64,000 bases of DNA from Xenopus tropicalis (taxonomy: Eukaryota; Chordata; Amphibia; Anura; Pipidae): NCBI RefSeq assembly GCF_000004195.4, contig NC_030680.2:147563045-147627044 (forward strand), read 5' to 3'. This document shows positions 35,231 to 48,595 of the stretch, one piece after another. Every line of letters begins with the position of its first letter. Within the stretch, counting starts at the first letter, position 1. A program made the position numbers and the translations under genes. The notes under the pieces were generated by a model that searched no databases, was not told where the DNA came from, and was given only the letters and a program-made list of their open reading frames with translations.

Positions 35231-35630
35231 AAGTTTAATATACCCTTAAATTGTCATTAGACTCTAAATGGCTCTAATTCACTTTGGGAGGGCACGATAA
35301 TGTATATAAAGGCACATTTGCCCATTGTGTTTATCCAGTGTCGGTACCAGGAGGCCGATATTTCCGTTGCACGGCTTCCTGTAGCTTCTATAATGGTATT
35401 AGTGACGGGCTAATGAGCCATTGCCTCTGTGCCATCATTCTTTTTATTGCCTTCTCATGTCTTCTTGTAAATCTTAAACATGTTTGAGCTTCTTTATATG
35501 TAAATCCAAACTAGTGTTAGGGGACAATGGCTGATGAGCCAAATGGTTATAGGCAACACTTCATATTATCTCCATATTATTGTTGCCCATGTTGTGATAA
35601 TAAAGGCATGCCCTCATAATGGGTATGAGC
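35231..35630. other. Intron 4, no gene seen
   Basis: Unique; a small ORF at 35284-35487 has no domain. Confidence 0.35.
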
Positions 35631-37162
35631 TGGTCATTGAGGGTAACAGACCCAGCAGCGCGCTCATCAGGGTTCTATATGCTGACAATCAGTCAAAATC
35701 AATCCATCAGGATTCTACATACTGACAATCAGGCAAAATCAATCCATCAGGATTCTATATGTTGACAATCAGGCATAATTAATCCGTCAGGATTCTATAT
35801 GTTGACAATCAGGCATAATCAATCCGTCAGGATTCTATATGTTGACAATCAGGCATAATTAATCCGTCAGGATTCTATATGTTGACAATCAGGCAAAATT
35901 AATCCGTCAGGATTCTACATGTTGACAATCAGGCAAAATCAATCCGTCAGGATTCTATATGTTGACAATCAGGCAAAATCAATCCATCAGGATTCTATAT
36001 GTTGACAATCAGGCAAAATCAATCCATCAGGATTCTATATGTTGACAATCAGGCATAATTAATCCGTCAGGATTCTATATGTTGACAATCAGGCAAAATT
36101 AATCCGTCAGGATTCTACATGTTGACAATCAGGCAAAATCAATCCGTCAGGATTCTATATGTTGACAATCAGGCAAAATTAATCCGTCAGGATTCTATAT
36201 GTTGACAATCAGGCAAAATCAATCCGTCAGGATTCTACATGTGGACAATCAGGCATAATCAATCCGTCAGGATTCTATATGTTGACAATCAGGCAAAATT
36301 AATCCGTCAGGATTCTACATGTTGACAATCAGGCAAAATCAATCCGTCAGGATTCTATATGTTGACAATCAGGCATAATCAATCCGTCAGTATTCTATAT
36401 GTTGACAATCAGGCATAATTAATCCGTCAGGATTCTACATGTGGACAATCAGGCATAATCAATCCGTCAGGATTCTATATGTTGACAATCAGGCAAAATT
36501 AATCCGTCAGGATTCTACATGTTGACAATCAGGCAAAATCAATCCGTCAGGATTCTACATGTTGACAATCAGGCATAATCAATCCGTCAGTATTCTATAT
36601 GTTGACAATCAGGCAAAATCAATCCGTCAGGATTCTATATGTTGACAATCAGGCGTAATCAATCCGTCAGGATTCTATATGTTGACAATCAAGCGTAATC
36701 AATCCGTCAGGATTCTATATGTTGACAATCAGGCAAAATCAATCCGTCAGGATTCTATATGTTCACAATCAGGCAAAATCAATCCGTCAGGATTCTACAT
36801 GTGGACAATCAGGCAAAATCAATCCGTCAGTATTCTATATGTTGACACTCAGGCAAAATCAATCCATCAGGATTCTATATGTTAACAATCAGCCAAAATC
36901 AATCTACTTAATTGTAGAAAATTCCCTCCAATTCCACCCATATTCCGCCCAGATGCAAAGCCCTGTAGTGTAGAGGGCGAAATGCACCAGGCACATATTA
37001 GGAGCAGTTAGGCAGGATTGTTTAATGCTAACGTGAGAGAGGGGGTACATTGCTCAGACTGGGCGGAATCTTGGTGGAATTGGGGGGGAATTTGATACCT
37101 GATCATTGCCTGATTGTCAACATACAGAATCCTACTGAGTGCGCTGCTGGCTCAATGACCAC
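35631..37162. mobile_element. Long TIR element containing the 40-bp array
   Basis: The left end TGGTCATTGAGGGTAACAGA with CCCAGCAGCGCGCTCATCAG is mirrored at 37110-37162 (GAGTGCGCTGCTGGCTCAAT, GACCA). Next inside, AATTCCACCCATATTCCGCC (36930) faces GGGCGGAATCTTGGTGGAAT (37061). The 40-bp array expanded in the left arm only. Confidence 0.75.
35655..36905. repeat. 40-bp minisatellite, about 31 copies
   Basis: Unit GTTGACAATCAGGCAAAATC plus AATCCGTCAGGATTCTATAT, 40-bp spacing throughout. The single-copy progenitor sits in the 764-bp units at 32745-32785 and 33512-33545. Confidence 0.96.
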
Positions 37163-37538
37163 CTCATAACTACTGTATTATTTATACCACCCCACCACAC
37201 TACCTTTATCCAGTGATCCCCAACCAGTGGCTTGGGGGCAACATGTTGGTCACCAAACCCTTGATGTTGCTCCCAGCAGGTGCTTATTTTTTAATTTCTG
37301 GCTTGGAGGCATAAAGACTAGAGGCTCCTATAGTCTGCCAGTCAACATTTGGCTACCGAATAACCAATCACAGCCCTTATTGGTCACCCCCTAGGAACTT
37401 TTTTCATGCATTTTTATATTTAATATTGCTCACGGGTAACAAAGGTTGGGGACCCCCTGCCTTAACCTGCCTAGATTCAGTTATTCAGCTTGTTAATTGT
37501 GGAATACCAGATTTGCCCCACACACGGTTGTGGCTTCT
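37163..37538. mobile_element. MITE, same family as 29527-29812, inverse
   Basis: CCCCAACCAGTGGCTTGGGG ... CTCACGGGTAACAAAGGTTG. Confidence 0.7.
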
Positions 37539-37925
37539 TAAGGTGGCCATACACGTAATGATCCGCTCGCCAAACGAGCGGATCTTCTCCCGATATCCCC
37601 ACCTACGGGTGGACCATATCGGGGGAATTTAGGCTAATTTGGTCATTTGGCCCTGGGGCCAAACAATCCAATTATAACGACGGTAATAGGCCCAGTTGGT
37701 TTGGGGACTGCATCAATGACCCGATGCGGTCCCCGATTCGACTGAATTTTTTAACCTGCCCAATAGAGATCTGGCCGATTTGAGGCCAGATATCGGTCTG
37801 GCAGGCCCGTCGGTAGTCCCCATACATGGGCCGATACATGGGCCGATACATGGGCCGATTAGCTGCTGAATCTGTCTAAGGGGCCGATATCTGCAGCTAG
37901 AAACGGCCCGTGTATGGGTCAGTGA
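37539..37925. mobile_element. MITE, family 'GGCCATACACGGGCCGAT', copy 4, inverse orientation
   Basis: TTAAGGTGGCCATACACG, GATCCGCTCGCCAAACGAGC (8-bp-arm hairpin) and CCCCACCTACGGGTGG. A 12-bp direct repeat ATACATGGGCCG occurs three times near 37822-37858. Confidence 0.83.
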
Positions 37926-39097
37926 ACTAGTCCTGCCTTTACCACTAGTTTTAACCATTTTTATTTTGTTCCGTTAAGCACTTTTTAGTTTTATCTGATA
38001 TTACATTAAAAGTTATATTTTAATTTAGGGACCGGATCGTAGATGTTCAGGAAGGGGAGGTGCAATATATTTGGCATTACTTTTCCCTTTGCAGTTGATG
38101 AATAGATGCCTGCCCAAATGCCAGTAGTGTAGCGTATATATCAAAACAACAATTTCAAAATCAAGAAAAAAGCCAAAGTGTCATTTTTCCGCCTCCTGCC
38201 TGACACTTAGTTGTTTATCAGGGTCAAACCGAAATCACAGCATTTAGAAGGTTTTTGCCCGACACCCGAAGGCTCAGATTGAAAACGCGCTGTCACTCTT
38301 CATTTCCTAGCGACATCTGATAGTGGCTTTACGTTGCTATGTGTGAGCCGCTCAGATGGAGACTTATGAGCAGCAGATATTTATTTCTTGCCTATAACCC
38401 TTTAGAGCCGTGTCATTGCTGTCACTTACATTCACACTTCTTATAAATGTCATAAAACACTCACAACTCAGTTATTTTATATCTCTACTAAATGAATAAA
38501 AACAAACACAAATACGGTTTTGTCCTGCAGAATGTACCTTATATGGGGGTTTATTACATGCAGGGGAAAATGAAAGGGTAATAATTACTGCTATTCTCAT
38601 TGGCTAGGAATAGGGTTGCCCCTGTCTGGTTTGGACACGGGCAGCCCGGTTTTTGGAAGGGCTGTCTGGGTCAAAACTGCCTGCCCAGTTTTCAAATTAG
38701 GAAAACCAGACAGGATTTGCTGAGATTGACAAAGTGATCGGCCAATCACATATCGCTATGTCATAGCCCCACTCCCGTGACGTCGCCGGTCAGCCTATAT
38801 CCCTAACTGGGAGCTAAATGCCACCTGAGGTAAGGCTCTCACTGTAACTGGGCATAAAGGGCTGGTGATAGAACCGTGAGTGTATCATTGGGTTATGTGA
38901 CATTGAGGGGCCCTATAATAAGTGAGCTTGTAACTGAGGGTGGGTATGTACAGTATATATATATATATATATATATGTAACAGGTAGGTACAGAGCTGGG
39001 AATATAACTATGAGCATATAACTGGGCATCAGAGCAACGGGGGATGGGAATATAACTGAGCATGTAACTGAGGGTGGGTATATACAGTATTTATATA
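37926..39097. other. Intron 4, unique, with a dispersed element and (TA)n
   Basis: 38600-38830 is a dispersed element (GGGTTGCCCCTGTCTGG, AAAACCAGACAGG), also at 51160 in part. (TA)n at 38954-38976. 38150-38500 is unique and repeat-free. Confidence 0.4.
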
Positions 39098-40420
39098 CAG
39101 GTATAGGACCCGTTATCCAGAATGTTCGGGACCAAGGGTATTCTGGATAATGGGTCTTTCCATAATTTGAATCTCCATACCTTAAGTCTACTAAAAAATA
39201 AATTAGTAATTATACCCAATAGGATTGTTCTGCCCCCAATAAGGGGTAATTATATCTTAGTTGGGATCAAGTACAGGTACTGTTTTATTATTACAGAGAA
39301 AAGGGAATCATTTAACCATTAAATAAACCCAATAGGGCTGTTCTGCCCCCAATAAGGGGTAATTATATCTTAGTTGGGATCAAGTACAGGTACTGTTTTA
39401 TTATTACAGAGAAAAGGGAATCATTTAACCATGAAATAAACCCAATAGGGCTGTTCTGCCCCAATAAGGGGTAATTATATCTTAGTTGGGATCAAGTACA
39501 GGTACTGTTTTATTATTACAGAGAAAGGGGATCATTTAACCATGAAATAAACCCAATAGGGCTGTTCTGCCCCCAATAAGGAGTAATTATATCTTAGTTG
39601 GGATCAAGTACAGGTACTGTTTTATTATTACAGAGAAAGGGGATCATTTAACCATGAAATAAACCCAATAGGGCTGTTCTGCCCCCAATAAGGGGTAATT
39701 AAGTACAGATACTGTTTTATTATTACAGAGAAAAGGAAATCATTTAACCATGAAATAAACCCAATAGGGCTGTTCTGCCCCAATAAGGGGTAATTATATC
39801 TTAGTTGGGATCAAGTACAGGTACTGTTTTATTATTACAGAGAAAAGGGAATCATTTAACCATTAAATAAACCCAATAGGGCTGTTCTGCCCCCAATAAG
39901 GGGTAATTATATCTTAGTTGGGATCAAGTACAGGTACTGTTTTATTATTACAGAGAAAAGGGAATCATTTAACCATTAAATAAACCCAATAGGGCTGTTC
40001 TGCCCCAATAAGGGGTAATTATATCTTAGTTGGGATCAAGTACAGGTACTGTTTTATTATTACAGAGAAAAGGGAATCATTTAACCATTAAATAAACCCA
40101 ATAGGACTGTTCTGCCCCCAATAAGGGGTAATTATATCTTAGTTGGGATCAAGTACAGGTACTGTTTTATTATTACAGAGAAAAGGGAATCATTTAACCA
40201 TTAAATAAACCCAATAGGGCTGTTCTGCCCTAATAAGGGGTAATTATATCTTAGTTGGGATCAAGTACAGGTACTGTTTTATTATTACAGAGAAAAAGGA
40301 AATCAGTTTTAAAATTCTTAATTATTTGATTAAAATGGAGTCTATGGGAGAAAGGATTTCTGCAATTCGGAGCTTTCTGGATAATGGGTTTCTGGATAAG
40401 GGATTCCATACCTGTATATG
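39098..40420. mobile_element. Complete array-bearing MITE (array C, ~10 copies of 111 bp)
   Basis: The left end is TATACAGGTATAGGACCCG then TTATCCAGAATGTTC; the right end is TTTCTGGATAAGGGATTCC then ATACCTGTATA at 40418. The ends are inverted repeats. Array units start near 39266, 39377, 39487, 39600, 39690 (shortened), 39808, 39920, 40031, 40147 and 40258. Confidence 0.9.
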
Positions 40421-41100
40421 TAACATTTATACCAAATTTACCATTTCTAAAAATGTCTGCTCCAGACTCTGTATAAACCCCAAGGAGCTCTGGTCAGAAA
40501 CAGTGGGAGCAAAATATTTCCCAGCATGCCCTGTAGGCCAGTGTGTATTTATGGGCCCTCCCACAGGCGTGCCCCAAACCAATCCAAATGCACCGACCTT
40601 GAGCCGCCGCCCGTAACTCCCCTCCCCCTACTGGTATAATCCTATGTACTAATTAACCAAGTAATCACGGGTGGGGGCCATTGAGACATAAATATATACA
40701 TAACTATATTTGAGTTTATCAATGGATGAAATCCAAGGTTCCCTTTATACCGGGAATCCGATCCATTTAATTGGCTCCTCAGGACACTGGGGCCCTCATC
40801 AGTTAATCGGGGCCCCCATGTATAGACTGCATAGAACTTTCCTTTTCAAATATAAATCTGGGCCTGAAATGGCTCTTCTCATACGGGTTTCATGTGCGAC
40901 GTTGAACCTACTAACGACTGACCTTTAAGTTTAACTTTAATGTCATATTCCTGGCAACTTTGCGATTGGTCTTCGTTTATTTTATTAGTTTTGAATAATT
41001 TGCCTTCTGCTTCTATGTCTTTTCAATTTTAAAATGAGGGTCGCTGACCCTGACTGCCAAAAAACTATTGCTCTGTGAGGCCGACATCTTTGTCACGGGC
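40421..41100. other. Intron 4, with end of a GGTTGCTA-type MITE at 40926-41100
   Basis: GATTGGTCTTCGTTTATT and GAGGGTCGCTGACCC identify the fragment. The rest is unremarkable. Confidence 0.45.
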
Positions 41101-41859
41101 AAATTATTAATTAATCGCTATTTATTAGTTCAAAATAATCACCGACCCCATTGGCGAAGGCCGGAGAGAGTTTTTTGGTAGTGAAAGCCCGAGCGCTCAC
41201 AGAGACGGAGAAGCCGCGGCCCAATTTTACTTTTAAATGGCTTTGAAATGTAGATGTTAAGTGAGGAATGATTGTAGTTAATGGCGGCGGCGGCGCGGCG
41301 AGTTATTCACCTGCTGATCACAGGAATATTATTATAAATGAGGCTGATTTTCCATTTGACGATCTCATTTTTTTCCCGCCACGGTCCCTATTACTTTCCT
41401 ATCAGCGGCCTGACCCGTATACAGGAACGCTCAAGTGCAGACATAATAAAAATATATTAACTGTTCCCGGCTTGGGCCGATGTACCGCCCGGGGAAGGGG
41501 GGGGCGACATTGCGGGGTCTCCGGCGCCATTTTCCCGGGCGCAGGATCGTTTCCAATCACAGAGTTATAAGGAGCTGCTTTTCAAGTCATTTAATGTCAG
41601 TCTGGAAGGAGAAGGAGCCAATCTCTTTCTATGCAAGGGGCCAATAAGCATTCTGTGTTCCCTCTGTCACTGGAATTGTCTCTTCCCCCCGTGGTTTATA
41701 ATTGATATGAATAGAGGCAGGGGATCTGATATCCAGAAACCTCTTATTCCCATTTAAACTAATTTTTGTTCTCTATAATCATTGTTTGGTTTTGTTTATA
41801 TAACATCAATATATTCTACAGCACAGTATACAGATTATACATCATTCTCATCAGCCCCT
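41101..41859. other. Unique stretch, possible conserved non-coding DNA
   Basis: 41190-41600 has a GC-rich core (GGCGGCGGCGGCGCGGCG at about 41284, CCCGGGCGCAGGATCG at about 41533) embedded in unique sequence. No ORF with recognisable product. Confidence 0.38.
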
Positions 41860-44715
41860 GCCCCAGTGAGCTTACAATTTAAGGTCCCTATCCAATTCCC
41901 ATCAGCCCCTGCCCCAGTGAGCTTACAATCTAAGGCCCCTATCCCATTCCCATCAGTCCCTGCCCCAGTGATCTTCTAATCTAAGGTCCCTATCCCATTC
42001 CCATCAGCCCCTGCCCCAGTGAGCTTACAATCTAAGGTCCCTATCACATTCCCAACAGTCCCTGCCCCAGTGAGCTTACAATCTAAGGTCCCTATCCCAT
42101 TCCCATCAGTCCCTGCCCCAGTGAGCTTACAATCTAAGGTCTCTATCACATTCCCATCAGTCCCTGCCCCAGTGAGCTTACAATCTAAGGTCCCTATCAC
42201 ATTCCCATCAGTCCCTGCCCCAGTGAGCTTACAATCTAAGGCCCCTATCCCATTCCCATCAGTCCCTGCCCCAGTGATCTTCTAATCTAAGGTCCCTATC
42301 CCATTCCCATCAGCCCCTGCCCCAGTGAGCTTACAATCTAAGGTCACTATCCCATTCCCATCAGTCCCTGCCCCAGTGAGCTTACAATCTAAGGTCCCTA
42401 TCACATTCCCAACAGTCCCTGCTCCAGTGAGCTTACAATCTAAGGTCCCTATCACATTCCCAACAGTCCCTGCCCCAGTCAGCTTACAATCTAAGGTCCC
42501 TATCCCATTTCCATCAGTCCCTGTCCCAGTGATCTTCTAATCTAAGGTCCCTATCACATTCCCATCAGTCTCTGCCCCAGTGAGCTTACAATCTAAGGTC
42601 CCTATCACATTCCCATCAGTCCCTGCCCCAGTGAGCTTACAATCTAAGGTCCCTATCACATTCCCATCAGTCCCTGCCCCAGTGAGCTTACAATCTAAGG
42701 TCCCTATCACATTCCCATCAGTCCCTGCCCCAGTGAGCTTACAATCTAAGGTCCCTATCACATTTCCATCAGCCCCTGCCCCAGTGAGCTTGCAATCTAA
42801 GGTCCCTTTCACATTCCCATCAGTCCCTGCCCCAGTGAGCTTACAATCTAAGGTCCCTATCACATTCCCATCAGTCCCTGCCCCAGTGAGCTTACAATCT
42901 AAGGTCCCTATCACATTCCCATCAGTCCCTGCCCCAGTGAGCTTACAATCTAAGGTCCCTATCACATTCCCATCAGTCCCTGCCCCAGTGAGCTTACAAT
43001 CTAAGGTCCTTATCACATTCCCATGAGTCCCTGCCCCAGTGAGCTTACAATCTAAGGTCCCTATCCCATTCCCAGCAGTCCCTGCCCCAGTGAGCTTACA
43101 ATCTAAGGTCCCTATCACATTCCCATCAGTCCCTCCCCCAGTGAGCTTACAATCTAAGGTCCATATCACATTCCCATCAGTCCCTGCCCCAGTGAGCTTA
43201 CAATCTAAGGTCCATATCACATTCCCATCAGTCCCTGCCCCAGTGAGCTTACAATCTAAGGTCCATATCACATTCCCATTCCCAGCAGTCCCTGCCCTAG
43301 TGAGCTTACAATCTAAGGTCCCTATCATATTCCCATCAGTCCCTCCCCCAGTGAGCTTACAATCTAAGGTCCATATCACATTCCCATCAGTCCCTCCCCC
43401 AGTGAGCTTACAATCTAAGGTCCATATCACATTCCCCTCAGTCCCTGCCCCAGTGAGCTTACAATCTAAGGCCCCTATCACATTCCCATCAGCCCCTGCC
43501 CCAGTGAGCTTACAATCTAAGGTCCATATCACATTCCCATCAGTCCCTGCCCCAGTGAGCTTACAATCTAAGGCCCCTATCACATTCCCCTCAGTCCCTG
43601 CCCCAGTGAGCTTACAATCTAAGGTCCCTATCACATTCCCATCAGTCCCTGCCCCAGTGAGCTTACAATCTAAGGTCCCTATCACATTCCCATCAGTCCC
43701 TGCCCCAGTGAGCTTACAATCTAAGGTCCCTATCACATTTCCATCAGCCCCTGCCCCAGTGAGCTTGCAATCTAAGGTCCCTTTCACATTCCCATCAGTC
43801 CCTGCCCCAGTGAGCTTACAATCTAAGGTCCCTATCACATTCCCATCAGTCCCTGCCCCAGTGAGCTTACAATCTAAGGTCCCTATCACATTCCCATCAG
43901 TCCCTGCCCCAGTGAGCTTACAATCTAAGGTCCCTATCACATTCCCATCAGTCCCTGCCCCAGTGAGCTTACAATCTAAGGTCCTTATCACATTCCCATG
44001 AGTCCCTGCCCCAGTGAGCTTACAATCTAAGGTCCCTATCCCATTCCCAGCAGTCCCTGCCCCAGTGAGCTTACAATCTAAGGTCCCTATCACATTCCCA
44101 TCAGTCCCTCCCCCAGTGAGCTTACAATCTAAGGTCCATATCACATTCCCATCAGTCCCTGCCCCAGTGAGCTTACAATCTAAGGTCCATATCACATTCC
44201 CATCAGTCCCTGCCCCAGTGAGCTTACAATCTAAGGTCCATATCACATTCCCATTCCCAGCAGTCCCTGCCCTAGTGAGCTTACAATCTAAGGTCCCTAT
44301 CATATTCCCATCAGTCCCTCCCCCAGTGAGCTTACAATCTAAGGTCCATATCACATTCCCATCAGTCCCTCCCCCAGTGAGCTTACAATCTAAGGTCCAT
44401 ATCACATTCCCCTCAGTCCCTGCCCCAGTGAGCTTACAATCTAAGGCCCCTATCACATTCCCATCAGCCCCTGCCCCAGTGAGCTTACAATCTAAGGTCC
44501 ATATCACATTCCCATCAGTCCCTGCCCCAGTGAGCTTACAATCTAAGGCCCCTATCACATTCCCCTCAGTCCCTGCCCCAGTGAGCTTACAATCTAAGGT
44601 CCCTATCACATTCCCATCAGTCCCTGCCCCAGTGAGCTTACAATCTAAGGTCCCTATCCCATTCCCATCAGTCCCTGCCCCAGTGAGCTTACAATCTAAG
44701 GTCCATATCACATAC
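41860..44715. repeat. 51-bp minisatellite, about 56 copies, with 975-bp higher-order repeat
   Basis: Unit CAGTCCCTGCCCCAGTGAGC then TTACAATCTAAGGTCCCTAT and CACATTCCCAT. Two near-identical blocks are offset by exactly 975 bp (19 x 51 + 6; frames at 43039 and 44014 give the same peptide). 51 is 17 codons, so both strands show long ORFs (minus 42537-44717, 726 codons). Confidence 0.97.
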
Positions 44716-45504
44716 ATCCCTTACTGGGCTTTAATGGGAAACCATATACATATAAATGCCTCACCTCTCAGTAAACACTATTACCCCAAACTGAATCCGC
44801 CCCGTATAAATGATTTCCGTGTGACTGACTCATATAAATGATAGTAAATCTGCTCAGCAATATGGCAGGACAGTTACAGTCCAGCTGATATATGTCAGGC
44901 TTACCGATATACAGTACCAGCTCCTCGGAGACCAAAGGTTTCACTGAATGATTTATCACCTACGCACAGTATTCATGTAACGGCCAATGTGCCCAATCTG
45001 TCACTGCACCCCCCGCACTACAGTATAAGGATTGCTGGGATAATGCTTACGGCACTTTCTATATCTTTTTCTTTTTTTATCTGTCGTCGGATTTGTGCCA
45101 CAAGAGAACAAAGAAATGTAAAATGGCTGTAAATGGTGTTTTCCAATTAACATCAACATAATGTACATACTGTGTATATGTGTGTATGTTTATATATACA
45201 GATATATATACAGCAGTATGTACTGGGCTCTATTATCTAGAAATCTTCATCTCCCTTCTATGCCATTTTCCATAGTGTCCCATTTAAATGAGCAATTTTT
45301 CATTTCTGTCTGATTTGTTTTTTCTCTGTAGTACTTTGTACTTGAGGGTAACTAAGGATAACTGAGCTGCACGAATCCAAACAACTCTATTGCTTTGTTT
45401 TTTTATTTATTTTATTTTTTTTATTTGAAAGGGTTTCTTTACTGATCCAACACTGCATTATTCTCTGTACAGCTGTGCTTGCACCTTGCAACAAAAAAAC
45501 CAGG
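44716..45504. other. Intron 4, no gene seen
   Basis: Small TA-rich run at 45170-45212; otherwise unremarkable. Confidence 0.35.
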
Positions 45505-46729
45505 ACAGGTATGGGATCTGTTAACCAGAAACCTGCTATGCAGAAAGCTCTGAATTACAGGAAGGCCGTCTCCCATAGACTCCTTTACAAGCAAATAATT
45601 CAAATTTATAAAACTGGTTTCCTTTTTCTCTGTAATAATAAAACAGTACCTGTACTTGATCCCAACTAAGATATAATTACCCCTTATTGGGGGGCAGAAC
45701 AGCCCTATTGGGTTTATTTAATGGTTAAATGATTCCCTTTTCTCTGTAATAATAAAACAGTACCTGTACTTGATCCCAACTAAGATATAATTACCCCCTA
45801 TTGGGGGCAGAACAGCCCTATTGGGTTTATTTCATGGTTAAATGATTCCCTTTTCTCTGTCATAATAACACAGTACCTGTACTTGATCCCAACTAAGATA
45901 TAATTACCCCTTATTGGGGCAGAACAGCCCTATTGGGGTTATTTCATGGTTAAATGATTCCCTTTTCTCTGTAATAATAAAACAGTATCTGTACTTGATC
46001 CCAACTAAGATATAATTACCCCTTATTGGGGCAGAACAGCCCTATTGGGTTTATTTAATGGTTAAATGATTCCCTTTTCTCTGTAATAATAAAACAGTAC
46101 CTGTACTTGATCCCAACTAAGATATAATTACCCCTTATTGGGGCAGAACAGCCCTATTGGGTTTATTTAATGGTTAAATGATTCCCTTTTCTCTGTAATA
46201 ATAAAACAGTACCTGTACTTGATCCCAACTAAGATATAATTACCCCCTATTGGGGGCAGAACAGCCCTATTGGGTTTATTTCATGGTTAAATGATTCCCT
46301 TTTCTCTGTCATAATAACACAGTACCTGTACTTGATCCCAACTAAGATATAATTACCCCTTATTGGGGCAGAACAGCCCTATTGGGGTTATTTCATGGTT
46401 AAATGATTCCCTTTTCTCTGTAATAATAAAACAGTATCTGTACTTGATCCCAACTAAGATATAATTACCCCTTATTGGGGCAGAACAGCCCTATTGGGTT
46501 TATTTAATGGTTAAATGATTCCCTTTTCTCTGTAATAATAAAACAGTACCTGTACTTGATCCCAACTAAGATATAATTACCCCTTATTGGGGGCAGAACA
46601 GTCCTATTGGGTTTATTTCATGGTTAAATGATTCCCTTTTCTCTGTAATAATAAAACAGTACCTGTACTTGATCCCAACTAAGATATAATTACCCCTTAT
46701 TGGGGGCAGAACAGCCCTATTGGGTTTAT
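45505..46729. repeat. ~111-bp array D in a MITE, with a 4-unit higher-order repeat
   Basis: Starts in the host element (ACAGGTATGGGATCTG at 45504). About 10 units. TTACCCCCTATTGGGGGCAG and TCTGTCATAATAACACAG recur together at about 45791 and 46240, so four units were duplicated (~449 bp). It is cut at 46729 by the next element. Confidence 0.93.
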
Positions 46730-47154
46730 TTAAAGGAACAGTAACACCAAAAAATGAAAGTGTATAAACGTAACTAAAATATAATGTGCTGCTGCCCTGC
46801 ACTGGTAAAAGTTGTGTGTTTACTTCAGAAAGTCTACTATAATTTATATAAATAAGCTGCTGTGTAGCCATGGAGGCAGCCATTCAAAGGAGAAAAGGCA
46901 CAGGCACATAGCAGATAACAGATAAAACACTATTGTATTCTACAGAACTTGTCTGTTATCTGCTATGTAACCTGTGCCTTTTCTCCTTTTTTCCAGCTTG
47001 AATGGCTGCCCCCGGGGCTACACAGCAGCTTATTATATAAATTATAGTAGTGTTACTGTAGCAAACACACCAGTTTTACCAGTGCAGGGCAACAGTACAT
47101 TATATTTTTATTACTTTAAAGCTCTTTCATTTTTTAGTGTTACTGTTCCTTTAA
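46730..47154. mobile_element. Complete TTAA-type MITE with long TIRs
   Basis: TTAAAGGAACAGTAACACC at 46730 and its mirror GTGTTACTGTTCCTTTAA ending 47154. The arms stay inverted through most of the element (for example GCAGATAACAGA/TCTGTTATCTGC near the centre). TTAA at both borders. Confidence 0.92.
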
Positions 47155-47814
47155 CGTCGGGTGGGGGCCCCTGTGGGGGGTTGCTAGAGGGTGCAGTGGG
47201 TGCGGCCGGTGGGGGCACCCCCTGGTAGAAATGAAGCAATCCCCACTCTGAAAACTTAGAGCGCAACTGAATTCAATTTGACACATTGGGCGCAATGCTG
47301 GCCTTACTTGCACTGGAGCTGGAATGCTGCATTGTGGGTAAAAAAACCTTGTGTATCCAGAATTGTACATTGCGCTCTGATTGTATTTAATTAGAGAGCG
47401 AGAAAGGGGGGCGACTCTTATTCCGGTAATTATTCTGCGCCATTGTTGCAAATCCAATTCCTGTTATTCATTCCCAGTTGCGCGAGCGAGAAGCTGCTGT
47501 TCATTCGTCCCATTTCCCTGTGGGGAAAAAATAAAAATTCTCATCGGAATGCGCATAAATTTCCGCTCTTCAAATATGAATTTGATACGTGGGCTCAGTC
47601 GCTGATACTGCCTGACTCTCCCCGAGTGGCTGGGAAAGACGCATGAATAGTTTGTATGCAGATTGGCTCGTGTGTGCTCTGCTAATAATAATAGGGCGTA
47701 TTCGCCATTCACAAACCCACGGCCGTGACCCGCGTCCTTGTAAGCGCTTGTGCAATTACTGTGGTGCTAGGACTTCCAGCTGCAATGCGCAGAGGTACAT
47801 TTATCAACATTCTG
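47155..47814. other. GC-rich repeat then unique sequence
   Basis: 47155-47225 is kin to 22146-22609. 47270-47800 is unique with CpG-containing sequence; possible conserved element. Confidence 0.38.
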
Positions 47815-48310
47815 GTTTTCTTTATCAGAAATGTCTATATAAATACAGCTATAAGCACTCACAGAAACGCTGCACTGAGTCCTCTATCAAAAGAAACAGG
47901 ATTTCTTGTCTCCTTTTTTGTGAACATGTTGTTCAGTATCAGTCTTCCTCTCTTTTAGGGCTCCTTCAGGTTTGGGGCACGAGTCTGCTCAGTTCTCTCC
48001 CTTCTCCTTCTCCTGCTCCCCCTCCCATAAGAATGCATAAGAGCTCACTTCCCCTACCCTTAGGAATGTGTGATTTGAGCTTCCAACGGCTATAACTGCA
48101 GCAGGAAGCTACCAAGACCAAGCTAAAATGGCAGGGAGCTTCTAGGGCTCTTTACTCAAGTATGGTAAAGCTTTCTGCAGAATAAATATAGTGTTCTAGG
48201 TGGCACTAATGTGGCAAATCTATTGGCAGTAAAATGCCAAAATGACTTTCCTTTAATACATAAAAACTCGTCCATGTTCTATTCATTCCTATGGGATTTT
48301 CAGAAGCATA
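47815..48310. mobile_element. MITE, same family as 50667 and 51207
   Basis: AATACAGCTATAAGCACTCA, CTATCAAAAGAAACAGG and TCTGCTCAGTTCTCTCCC appear in the same order in all three copies. Confidence 0.65.
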
Positions 48311-48314
48311 TTTA

Positions 48315-48595
48315 TTAGGGATGCACCGAATCCAGAATTTGACCTTTTTCATCAGGGTTCGGATTCAGCTGAATCCACGGTCCTGACCGAATTCGAATCC
48401 TAATTAGCATATGCTAATTAGGATTTGGAAGGGTTAAATGTTTGTGTGAACACAGAAGCAAAAAAAATGTTCCTATGGGATTATTTAGAAGTGTATTATA
48501 TAGGGATGCACTGAATCCAGGATTCGGCCAAGCTTCAGCCTTTTTCCGCAGGATTCAGATTTGGCCAAATCCAAGTCCCTGGCTTTTCAATTGCA
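48315..48595. mobile_element. Two GATTCGG-family MITE fragments
   Basis: GGATGCACCGAATCCAG at 48319 and GGATGCACTGAATCCAGG at 48503. Confidence 0.65.

Noticed and set aside
42537..44717. 726-codon minus-strand ORF as a repeat-protein gene
   Set aside because: Every 17 residues repeat exactly because the DNA is a 51-bp minisatellite; the + strand is equally open, and there is no promoter, intron or unique domain.
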